Below are positions 1 to 5,793 of a DNA stretch of 5,918 nucleotides, piece after piece. The stretch comes from an uncultured Clostridia bacterium. Lineage in GTDB: Bacteria > Bacillota > Clostridia > Lachnospirales > Lachnospiraceae. The DNA lies in contig CAMUFS010000203.1 in the NCBI GenBank assembly GCA_947088195.1, positions 1 to 5,918 of the forward strand, read 5' to 3'. Under the pieces are notes generated by a model. The model worked only from the letters and a program-made list of their open reading frames with translations. It was not told the origin of the DNA and did no database searches. A program made the position numbers and the translations under genes. Numbering within the stretch: position 1 is the stretch's first letter; each line of letters begins with the position of its first letter.

Positions 1-1
1 T

Positions 2-1138
2 TTTAAATATATTATGTTACTTGTGCTGATACATTATAAACGACGGGATATGTTTTACAAATGGTTGGTACAGATTACAGTTTGCTTGCATTGGTTTAAC
101 CCGCTCGTGCATCTTATGAGCCGGGAAATTACCAAGGACTGTGAGTTTTCTTGTGATGAGGCTGTGCTTGCCAAAATGGGCTGTGACAACGCACAAGACT
201 ATGGGCAAACTTTACTTGATGCTATGGCAGCCGTTGGGAAATATAAAGAAAATCATGGCGCTGTCACGTTAAGTGAAAATAAACAATTATTAAAAGAAAG
301 GTTAGGTGCGATTATGAATATTAGGAGGAAATCAATGGCACGTCGAATTTTAACAGGTATATTGACCATATGTGTGATGTTTGGAGCGTCGTTTGTTGGT
401 GTTTATTCGGTCGCCACAGCAGCTAATGATATAATAGATAAGCCTATAATGGCAGGAAATGAAAATCTTGTACAGGAAGAAAAAGGTACATATAACAAGG
501 ATTATGCTGCCCAAGTGGAGCAGTATTATAAGAACGATAGCTTACCTCTATTTGAGATCGCATTTGCCCGATTAAACGAGAGTGATCAGAGGACATGGAT
601 AGAAAAGCTTTATGCTGATGGTGATTTTGCTTTCTTTTCCGTTGCTGCGAGAGCATTTGATAAGGACGATCCATTCTTGACCAGCTATGCGGAGAAAGCA
701 TATGCAGATGGTGCGATTGCATTTTTCTCTATGTTGACAGACCGTATGGATAAAGCAGAATTGGAGGCTTGGCTTAATAAAGCGTTGGAGGATGACTGTT
801 GGGATTTTCAATCTATACTTTTCGATAAATTGGGAATGAGTGATGAAAAGGATGCGAAAGAAAAAGAATGGACAGAGCAACAAATGGCGGAATACCAAGC
901 CGTAGGTATTACAATGGACGACAAGAATTATTATTACCAGGGAGAACTGATTTATGTTTTTCTGGATATTCGTGCCAACGAATCCTTTTATACACTGAAT
1001 ACAAATCCATCAGGAACTGTCAATGTCAAAATTATTCGCGACGCAAATGATAAAATTGTAAGCATTAGTTATATGACAGAAACAGAAGTGATGGAATTGC
1101 TGGGAGATATAAGCGATCCTGACGACGATTGGGAATAA
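2..1138 (+). CDS. BlaR1/MecR1-like M56 family membrane protein, 5'-partial, active site degenerate
   Basis: The frame is open to the left edge, so the first ATG (14) is very unlikely to be the true start; the N-terminal membrane helices lie outside the window. Residues below count from that ATG. The family context is clear: H7-Y-K-R-R-D12, N29-P30, and D42-x-E44-x-x-C47-D48-E49 match the M56 (BlaR1/MecR1) peptidase domain that normally senses a signal and cleaves a BlaI/MecI-type repressor. The usual H-E-L-x-H reads L3-V4-L-I-H7, so the first zinc ligand and the catalytic Glu are missing while the second His and the probable third ligand (E44) remain. A membrane helix spans about 110-137. The outer domain carries three related units of about 28-30 residues (near W195, Y225, W253) and an NYYYQGEL...SGTVNVKI...YMTE segment typical of clostridial M56 proteins. 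A BlaI-like repressor gene would be expected upstream, off window. A role as a signalling pseudoprotease is inference. Confidence 0.85.
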   Translation, partial: FKYIMLLVLIHYKRRDMFYKWLVQITVCLHWFNPLVHLMSREITKDCEFSCDEAVLAKMGCDNAQDYGQTLLDAMAAVGKYKENHGAVTLSENKQLLKERLGAIMNIRRKSMARRILTGILTICVMFGASFVGVYSVATAANDIIDKPIMAGNENLVQEEKGTYNKDYAAQVEQYYKNDSLPLFEIAFARLNESDQRTWIEKLYADGDFAFFSVAARAFDKDDPFLTSYAEKAYADGAIAFFSMLTDRMDKAELEAWLNKALEDDCWDFQSILFDKLGMSDEKDAKEKEWTEQQMAEYQAVGITMDDKNYYYQGELIYVFLDIRANESFYTLNTNPSGTVNVKIIRDANDKIVSISYMTETEVMELLGDISDPDDDWE

Positions 1139-1204
1139 TAATGAAAATTTATCTAATTATGATTTTTGAGTTGGAAGGTAGTTTTTAGAAAGGAAATATA
1201 GAAA

Positions 1205-1672
1205 GTGATGTTTAAAAAGGTAAATAGTATAGATAGCTGTGATGTGTTTTTGGATATATATAACAGTGCTATTTTAAATTTTGCTGAGGAGGAAAGAGGA
1301 GAGGCTACAAGCGATATTTTTTATCAACAAATATCTACGGATATTAATTATATATATTATGATAATGACGATTTTCCCAAAGCTTTTTTTTCATATAAAA
1401 AACATACAGACTATTTATTTCAGCTTACGTCATTATATGTTAGGAAGGAATGTCAGCGAATGGGAATAGGGAAACAAAGTATCCTATTTTTGGAAGAAAT
1501 GATACCTACAGGAAGTGTTTTGTGTGTAAAAGTGTTAAAGAATGCCCCATGGTCAATTAACTTTTATTATAAAATGGGCTTTATGGATATTTCTAATGAG
1601 ATGGAAAAGGAAATAAGCGAATATGGATTAAAAACAAATCCGTGGTCTAGGATTCTAAGAAAGAATTTATAA
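1205..1672 (+). CDS. GNAT family N-acetyltransferase
   Basis: A 155-aa cytoplasmic protein of normal length for a single GNAT (Acetyltransf_1) domain, which transfers acetyl from acetyl-CoA to an amine. Motif A is visible as L78-Y-V-R then Q84-R-M-G-I-G89-K, the acetyl-CoA pyrophosphate loop; motif B follows as N113-x-x-x-x-x-N-F-Y-Y-K-M-G-F126. The substrate cannot be told from the sequence; the acidic, aromatic N-terminal half gives no clue. The start is uncertain by one codon: GTG at 1205 sits 10 nt after AAAGGA (1189-1194), while ATG at 1208 would have 13 nt, so GTG is slightly favoured. It lies 66 bp after the M56 gene with no hairpin terminator between, so shared transcription is possible but not shown. 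Confidence 0.88.
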   Translation: MMFKKVNSIDSCDVFLDIYNSAILNFAEEERGEATSDIFYQQISTDINYIYYDNDDFPKAFFSYKKHTDYLFQLTSLYVRKECQRMGIGKQSILFLEEMIPTGSVLCVKVLKNAPWSINFYYKMGFMDISNEMEKEISEYGLKTNPWSRILRKNL

Positions 1673-1733
1673 AGAAAATTTAGGATAAATAGCAAGGTAG
1701 CATAGGAAAAACGGATTGAGGGAGGTAGAAGAT

Positions 1734-1814
1734 ATGCTTTGTCATATGGTGATAGACTTAAGCAAAGAACTCTGTACAAGGTCTGATGACAGGACGAAGC
1801 TTGTGCAGAGGTAA
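1734..1814 (+). CDS. putative 26-aa leader peptide upstream of MFS exporter
   Basis: A short ORF starts at ATG 1734, 7 nt after a strong GGAGGT (1721-1726), and ends at TAA 1812-1814. The peptide begins MLCHMVIDLSKEL and ends TKLVQR; it has no membrane helix and I recognise no family. Three things argue that it is translated: the ribosome binding site is stronger than that of the MFS gene downstream; the ORF contains both arms of an 11-bp inverted repeat (1770-1780 with 1800-1810); and its stop codon lies on the 5' arm of the next hairpin (1813-1840). This is the usual position of leader peptides of inducible resistance genes such as ermC. The alternative is a chance ORF or a remnant of a decayed gene. 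The function is inference. Confidence 0.45.
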   Translation: MLCHMVIDLSKELCTRSDDRTKLVQR

Positions 1815-1888
1815 ATCCGATTATCGTCCGCATTGGATTTTGTACTTTGTATTCTTAAAATATAGAATAGAATGGAGAAAATTCAATG
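1770..1888 (+). promoter_or_regulatory. candidate leader attenuator with alternative RNA stems
   Basis: Three stems can be drawn. Stem A pairs 1770-1780 (CTCTGTACAAG) with 1800-1810 (CTTGTGCAGAG), 11 bp with one G-U. Stem B pairs 1813-1821 (AAATCCGAT) with 1832-1840 (ATTGGATTT), 9 bp with one G-U, loop 10 nt. Stem C pairs 1831-1841 (CATTGGATTTT) with 1878-1888 (AAAATTCAATG), 11 bp with one G-U, and ends on the ATG of the MFS gene. B and C share the same strand, so they exclude each other: C hides the start codon, B frees it. A small stem (1850-1855 with 1864-1869) can form inside the loop of C. A ribosome finishing the leader would cover the 5' arm of B and favour C (off); one stalled earlier would allow B (on). 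The T-run after B (TTTTG) is too short for a good terminator, so translational control fits better. Stems are seen; the switch is inference. Confidence 0.45.
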
Positions 1889-3169
1889 GAAGAAAAATTC
1901 AGAAAATATATTATATTGTGGTTAAGCCAGAGCGTATCTGGGTTAGGAAGTTCTATGACAGGGTTTGCACTGGTTTTGTGGGCATACAGGCAGAGCCATT
2001 CAGCCATGTCTGTTTCGCTGATGTCATTTTGTAACCATGTGCCATATGTAGTTATCAGTTTATTTGTTGGCAACTTTATAGATAGACATAGAAAGAAAGC
2101 TATTATGCTGGTATCTGACAGCATTGCGGCGGCTGGTTCATTGGCGGTGCTGGCATTTTTGCTAGCAGGGCATCTGTCAGTCTGGCATATTTATCTTATT
2201 AATATAATCGTTGGTGTGACGAATGCTTTTCAACAGCCTGCGTCAGCGGTGGCAATGGGCAAGCTTGTGCCAAAGGAAAAGATTTCAAATGTAAGCGGGA
2301 TGCATTCTTTTTCCAATAATCTGACAACGGTGTTCAGTCCGATGTTAGCTTCTTTCCTTTTTGCGGCAGGAGGTCTTCCGCTTATTCTGTTGATTGACCT
2401 AGCAAGCTTTGTATGTGCTTTTTGTGTACTGTTGTTTTTTATTGAGATTCCAGAGCAGTTTTCGGAGAAGAAAGGCAGTTCCCCATTTGCTGGAATAGTG
2501 GATGGATTTGCTTTCCTTAAAAAAGAAAAGGGTATTTTATACATTATGCTCACGATGGCACTGATTAATTTCTTTTCGAGACTGACTTATGAAAATATTT
2601 TATCGCCGATGATCTTGGCAAGAAGCTCTGAGAACAATGTTACACTTGGGATAGTGAATGCTTGTATGGGGATAGGCGGTATTGCCGGTGGCATTGTTGT
2701 TTCTATGAAAAAAGAAAGCCGCCATAAGGCAGTGGCGATATATGTCTCGGCAGCATTGTCATTTTTGTTTGGTGATCTGATAATGGCGGTTGGAAAAAAT
2801 GTTTTTTGGTGGTCGGTGGCGGCGGTTGCTGCCAGTTTTCCTATCCCTTTTATCATGGCAGATCAGAATGCGATATTGTATAGGAAGATTCCAACCGTTA
2901 TGCAGGGGCGAGTATTTGCAGTAAGAAATGCGGTTCAGTACAGCACCATACCTGTAGGTATTATTCTTGGAGGCTATCTGGCGGATCATGTGTTTGAGCC
3001 TTATATGAGCTCTGGTAGCAGTCTGTCTGGGATGCTGGAAAAAATCGTGGGAAGCGGTTTGGGAAGCGGCATGGCAGTAATGTTTTTGTGTACTGGCGTA
3101 TGCGGTTTTTTAGTAAGTGTGGCATCTTGTTTTAGCCAAGAGATTAAAAAATTGGATTGTTCTGATTAA
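1886..3169 (+). CDS. MFS efflux transporter (MFS_3, macrolide-efflux-like)
   Basis: A 427-aa integral membrane protein, the usual length for a 12-helix major facilitator exporter driven by proton antiport. Conserved pieces: MFS motif A in the first cytoplasmic loop, G62-N-F-I-D66-R67-H-R-K-K71; the segment N113-A-F-Q-Q-P118 followed by a short cytoplasmic stretch and S151-P-M-L-A; and Q340-G-R-V-F-A in the second half with a P-x-G-x-x-x-G-G-Y-L-A-D helix after it. Together these are typical of the MFS_3 group that includes MefA-like macrolide pumps and EntS-like exporters; the substrate cannot be read from the sequence. The start at 1886 follows GGAG (1874-1877) at 8 nt, and this ATG can be paired in an upstream RNA stem, which suggests inducible expression. 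By eye it is richer in G/C than the genes after 3420. It is closed by a strong terminator and so is probably a single-gene unit. Confidence 0.9.
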   Translation: MEEKFRKYIILWLSQSVSGLGSSMTGFALVLWAYRQSHSAMSVSLMSFCNHVPYVVISLFVGNFIDRHRKKAIMLVSDSIAAAGSLAVLAFLLAGHLSVWHIYLINIIVGVTNAFQQPASAVAMGKLVPKEKISNVSGMHSFSNNLTTVFSPMLASFLFAAGGLPLILLIDLASFVCAFCVLLFFIEIPEQFSEKKGSSPFAGIVDGFAFLKKEKGILYIMLTMALINFFSRLTYENILSPMILARSSENNVTLGIVNACMGIGGIAGGIVVSMKKESRHKAVAIYVSAALSFLFGDLIMAVGKNVFWWSVAAVAASFPIPFIMADQNAILYRKIPTVMQGRVFAVRNAVQYSTIPVGIILGGYLADHVFEPYMSSGSSLSGMLEKIVGSGLGSGMAVMFLCTGVCGFLVSVASCFSQEIKKLDCSD

Positions 3170-3193
3170 ACGAGAAGATAAATATGAATAGAT

Positions 3194-3247
3194 AAAACCG
3201 CTGTTGCATGGGAACTAATATAACTATGCAACAGTGGTTTTTTATTT
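3194..3247 (+). terminator. intrinsic terminator of the MFS gene
   Basis: AAAACCGCTGTTGCAT (3194-3209) pairs with ATGCAACAGTGGTTTT (3226-3241), 16 bp with a single G-U, around a 16-nt loop, and the 3' arm runs straight into a T-rich tail (TTTTTTATTTT). It begins 24 bp after the MFS stop codon. It separates the exporter from the proton-channel genes. Confidence 0.93.
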
Positions 3248-3312
3248 TGTACAAAAACTGTAACGAGCTTTGCCGAAAATTGCTTCAATCGATAAGTTTT
3301 TATCAAAACCTA

Positions 3313-3341
3313 TTCCAAAAAACGACAAATTGATATATAAT
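3313..3341 (+). promoter_or_regulatory. possible promoter of the ExbB/ExbD-like block
   Basis: TATAAT at 3336-3341 is a perfect -10 hexamer. The best -35 at 17-bp spacing is TTCCAA (3313-3318), only three matches to TTGACA, so support is weak in such AT-rich DNA. Some promoter is expected between the terminator ending near 3247 and the start at 3421. The leader would be about 70-75 nt; I see no strong hairpin or riboswitch in it. Confidence 0.3.
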
Positions 3342-3420
3342 AAACCTACTAACGAATGGAAAATCGTTTATTTTCTGTTGTTTTTATTTTATAGAAATAA
3401 ATTTATAGTGAGAGGGAGGA

Positions 3421-3927
3421 ATGGTAAAAGTGGAAATTTTTGGAATTTTAAAAGATAATTTTTTAAAATTTGATTATATAATTTTTGTCTCATTTATATT
3501 TAATCTTATGTTTTATTGGCAAGTGCGAAAACACGCTGATAAATTATATTATCATTATAATTCATCAGATAAATTATCCAATCTTCCAGAGGAAAGCTTG
3601 GAAAAGCTAAGAAAGAATACAAAAAATAAAAAAATATTATCAGCGGAGGATTTGTTAGACTCAAGAGAGAAAATGAACAAAAGGTATGCCATATATTCAA
3701 ATGTTACAACTATATTTCCGCTGCTTGGTATGCTTGGTACGGTATGGGCTTTGATTCCAATGGTTAATACCATTGGTACAACAGATACATCGAATTTCTT
3801 TTCGGCCTTAACATCAACATTTTGGGGAATTATAGCTGCTATATTTTTTAAAGTATTAGATTCTACAATTTCATATAAAATTGATGATAATGAAAAACAT
3901 ACAGAACATTTATTATTTAAAGAATGA
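3421..3927 (+). CDS. MotA/TolQ/ExbB-family proton channel subunit
   Basis: A 168-aa membrane protein. TM1 is about residues 17-34; a charged cytoplasmic loop of about 58 residues follows; TM2 is about 93-115 and TM3 about 126-146. The TM2 signature F99-P-L-L-G-M-L-G-T107-V-W matches the APLLGLLGTVWG block of TolQ/ExbB. The TM3 signature S128-A-L-T-S-T133-F-W-G136-I-I-A-A-I matches AL.TTxxGL..AI, including the polar Thr residues that line the proton path. ExbB and TolQ run to about 230-245 aa, so this is a minimal version with a short loop and tail. In the family a pentamer surrounds a dimer of an Asp-bearing ExbD/TolR/MotB partner, here the next gene. The start is ambiguous: ATG 3421 is close to the purine-rich GAGGGAGGA (GAGG at 3412-3415 gives 5 nt), whereas GTG 3430, in frame, has 10 nt from GGAGG (3415-3419) and may be the true start. 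Much longer ZorA-type tails are absent. Confidence 0.85.
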   Translation: MVKVEIFGILKDNFLKFDYIIFVSFIFNLMFYWQVRKHADKLYYHYNSSDKLSNLPEESLEKLRKNTKNKKILSAEDLLDSREKMNKRYAIYSNVTTIFPLLGMLGTVWALIPMVNTIGTTDTSNFFSALTSTFWGIIAAIFFKVLDSTISYKIDDNEKHTEHLLFKE

Positions 3928-3945
3928 TAAAGGAAACAAGTTAGT

Positions 3946-4644
3946 ATGAAGAAACGAGATTTGGTTCTTGACTTTACTTCTTTGCTTGATGTGATTATGA
4001 TTATACTGTTTGTTGTTATTAGTAGTATGGGGCAGGCTTCCTTTAATGCAAAAGAAGAGGCTCAAAAACAACTGGAAGAAAATGCTAAGGTGGAACAGAA
4101 TTTAGAGATTGCCCAACAAGCTTTAAAAAATTTACAAAGTAAATATGACAAAATGGATATAAATAATGCAGAATTACAAAGGCAAGTAGAGGAATTAATG
4201 AAAGAAAATAATTTGTATAAAAAAGAAGATATTGATATAGGATTATTATATGAAAGCTTAATGGAAAAATCCAAAAAGATAACTCTTATTTGTACACCAT
4301 ATATCAATTCTAATAAATCAAATAGTAATGAGGTTGAGATTACATTATATTCTGGCGAAATGGGAAATGAACAAGAGGCATTGGATATTGTAATATTTAC
4401 TCATAATTTTGATTTGACAAGAGAGGAAAGAATTCTGAAAAATGCAGAAATGCAGGCTGATATGTACAAAGCCTTGGAAAATATTATTAAAGACGATGAG
4501 TTAGAGCTTGTATTTATCACAATAGAATATACATATGGTGATAAAAACTTTTCGCAAACAGATTTGAATAATATTATTAGAGCAGTGGAAGATATTGAGA
4601 GAAGCTATTCAGTAACGTGCTATATAGATAAAGTCAAACAATAA
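3946..4644 (+). CDS. ExbD/TolR-like partner with coiled coil and unknown C-terminal domain
   Basis: A 232-aa single-pass membrane protein. The short N-terminus and helix (residues 8-27) read L-D9-F-T-S-L-L-D15-V-I-M-I-I-L-F-V-V, which lines up with the INVTPFIDVMLVLLIIFMV region of ExbD; D15 falls on the proton-carrying Asp (ExbD D25, TolR D23, MotB D32). A long Glu/Lys/Gln-rich helix, very probably a coiled coil, fills about 34-92. The remaining part (about 111-232) looks alpha/beta, with strands near 112-120, 129-135, 147-153 and 187-196. I recognise no family there: it lacks the OmpA-like peptidoglycan-binding pattern of MotB and does not obviously match the ExbD outer domain. It starts 18 bp after the channel gene with AAGGA at 3930-3934, so it is the second gene of the same operon. 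Together they should form a proton-driven 5:2-type motor (inference from family). Confidence 0.78.
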   Translation: MKKRDLVLDFTSLLDVIMIILFVVISSMGQASFNAKEEAQKQLEENAKVEQNLEIAQQALKNLQSKYDKMDINNAELQRQVEELMKENNLYKKEDIDIGLLYESLMEKSKKITLICTPYINSNKSNSNEVEITLYSGEMGNEQEALDIVIFTHNFDLTREERILKNAEMQADMYKALENIIKDDELELVFITIEYTYGDKNFSQTDLNNIIRAVEDIERSYSVTCYIDKVKQ

Positions 4645-4682
4645 TTTTTTAAATATACAATAAGAATACGGAGGATAGGTAG

Positions 4683-5045
4683 ATGGGTAAAGTAATTGCT
4701 GGCATATTTAGTACATTGGTTGTTGCAGGTATCATTCTTTTTTTGCTGTTTCATTTTGGGATACTAAATTTGGGGGAAGGAAATGGTAATGTAAATACAG
4801 AAACAGTTGATAATGTAAGCACAGTGGAGGAAGAAACGGAGGAAATAACAATTACAATAGTTGTCACACAGGACGAATATTATATTGATGAACAGAAGGT
4901 TACTATGACTCAAATTAAAGAAAAGGTTATGGATAAATCGGCAACAATAAAAGTAATATTGGAGGATAATTATGCATCTGCGAAAGCATGGGATGATATT
5001 AAGACAAAACTGATGGAATGGGAAGTAATTCCAATAGAACAATAG
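4683..5045 (+). CDS. small single-TM protein with ExbD-like outer domain
   Basis: A 120-aa protein. One hydrophobic helix (about 4-28) is followed by an Asn/Thr/acidic linker (31-52) and a compact domain (53-120) that should lie outside the membrane. The domain order, strand I55-T-I-V-V-T, D-E-Y-Y-I-D-E-Q-K-V-T turn, helix T76-Q-I-K-E-K-V, strand T88-I-K-V-I-L-E-D, helix W103-D-D-I-K-T-K-L-M, final strand, aligns by eye with the ExbD periplasmic domain. Unlike ExbD, the helix has no Asp, so it cannot itself carry the proton. It begins 38 bp after the previous gene with GGAGG (4670-4674) at 8 nt and is probably co-transcribed. I infer an accessory or output subunit of the proton-channel complex. 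The ExbD-like call rests on manual alignment only; short size and low identity leave room for error. Confidence 0.7.
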   Translation: MGKVIAGIFSTLVVAGIILFLLFHFGILNLGEGNGNVNTETVDNVSTVEEETEEITITIVVTQDEYYIDEQKVTMTQIKEKVMDKSATIKVILEDNYASAKAWDDIKTKLMEWEVIPIEQ

Positions 5046-5118
5046 GATAGGAGTAAATAGTCGTTTCATTGTTTATTTGTTGTGATTTCTATGCTATTAT
5101 GTAGCCGGAGGTATACAG

Positions 5119-5793
5119 ATGGCATATAAAATTTTAATTGTTGATGATGATATAGAGCTTTTAAAAATGCTTAAAAATTTTTTTGAAATAAAACGGTATT
5201 CTGTTATCACAGCAGAAAATGGCTTAGATGCATTGGAAAAAATCAAATTTGTTCCAGATATTATATTATTGGATATCAATATGCCCAAGATAGATGGATT
5301 GGAAGTGTGTAGACGTATTCGTGATAAAATATCATGTCCAATTATTTTTCTGACTGCAAAGGTAGACGAACAGGATAGAGTAAATGGGTTATTGTCCGGC
5401 GGTGATGATTATATATTAAAACCCTTTAGCTTGAAAGAACTGGAAGCAAGAATTATTGCACATCTGAAAAGAGAGGAAAGATATAGAAGTAAATCAAAGT
5501 GTTACTTTCAAAGAGAATTATTTATAAATTATTCAGAGAAAAAAGTAGAGATAGGAAATAGATGCTTAGATTTGACAAAGCTGGAATACGAAATTATAGA
5601 GTTCTTATCGATGAACGCCGGACAAGTGTTTGAACGTGAAAGAATTTATGAAAAGATTTGTGGCTATGATGTGGAGGGAGATAGCCGTGTGGTTACAGAG
5701 TTAATTCGAAGGATTCGCAATAAAATATCGGAATGTACACAGACAGATTATATTGAAACAGTCTGGGGGATGGGATATAGATGGAAAAAATAA
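5119..5793 (+). CDS. OmpR/PhoB-family response regulator (lantibiotic-type, SpaR/NisR-like)
   Basis: A 224-aa cytoplasmic DNA-binding regulator. The receiver domain (about 3-115) has the acidic cluster D9-D10-D11, phosphoacceptor D52 in L-L-D-I-N-M-P, T79 and K101-P-F. The C-terminal winged helix (about 125-224) shows L-D-L-T-K-L-E-Y-E-I-I-E-F-L, the R-V-V-T-E-L-I-R-R-I-R-N-K-I recognition helix and the closing T-V-W-G-M-G-Y-R-W. All catalytic receiver residues are intact. ATG 5119 follows GGAGG (5107-5111) at 7 nt. The overall wording recalls regulators that control lantibiotic or bacitracin-type immunity ABC transporters in Firmicutes; that assignment is from memory of the family. The kinase gene overlaps its end. 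The gap to the proton-channel genes is 73 bp with no terminator, so the pair might be read from the same transcript and might control it. Confidence 0.95.
   Translation: MAYKILIVDDDIELLKMLKNFFEIKRYSVITAENGLDALEKIKFVPDIILLDINMPKIDGLEVCRRIRDKISCPIIFLTAKVDEQDRVNGLLSGGDDYILKPFSLKELEARIIAHLKREERYRSKSKCYFQRELFINYSEKKVEIGNRCLDLTKLEYEIIEFLSMNAGQVFERERIYEKICGYDVEGDSRVVTELIRRIRNKISECTQTDYIETVWGMGYRWKK

Noticed and set aside
444..898. Antisense ORFs over the M56 gene
   Set aside because: They are His/Phe/Cys-rich translations typical of the reverse complement of a coding region, with no start signals.
1813..1845. Intrinsic terminator in front of the MFS gene
   Set aside because: The 9-bp stem is AT-rich and the T-run is only four bases before G, too weak for confident termination; a start-codon switch explains the repeats better.
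1786..2034. 82-aa + strand ORF spanning the MFS start
   Set aside because: It is an out-of-frame shadow over the leader region and the MFS N-terminus, without a ribosome binding site or a recognisable product.
3270..3458. 62-aa ORF on the + strand upstream of the channel gene
   Set aside because: No ribosome binding site, low-complexity Lys/Ile/Phe composition from AT-rich DNA, and it overlaps the start of the real gene in another frame.
3421..5045. Zorya phage-defence system
   Set aside because: The channel subunit is far shorter than ZorA and has no long tail, the partner lacks a MotB/ZorB-like OmpA domain, and no helicase or nuclease gene follows. Only the general motor family is shared.
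5069..5100. Promoter with extended -10 (TGCTATTAT, 5092-5100) before the response regulator
   Set aside because: The best -35 (TTGTTT, 5069-5074) is 20 bp away, and the implied transcription start near 5107 would fall inside the ribosome binding site.
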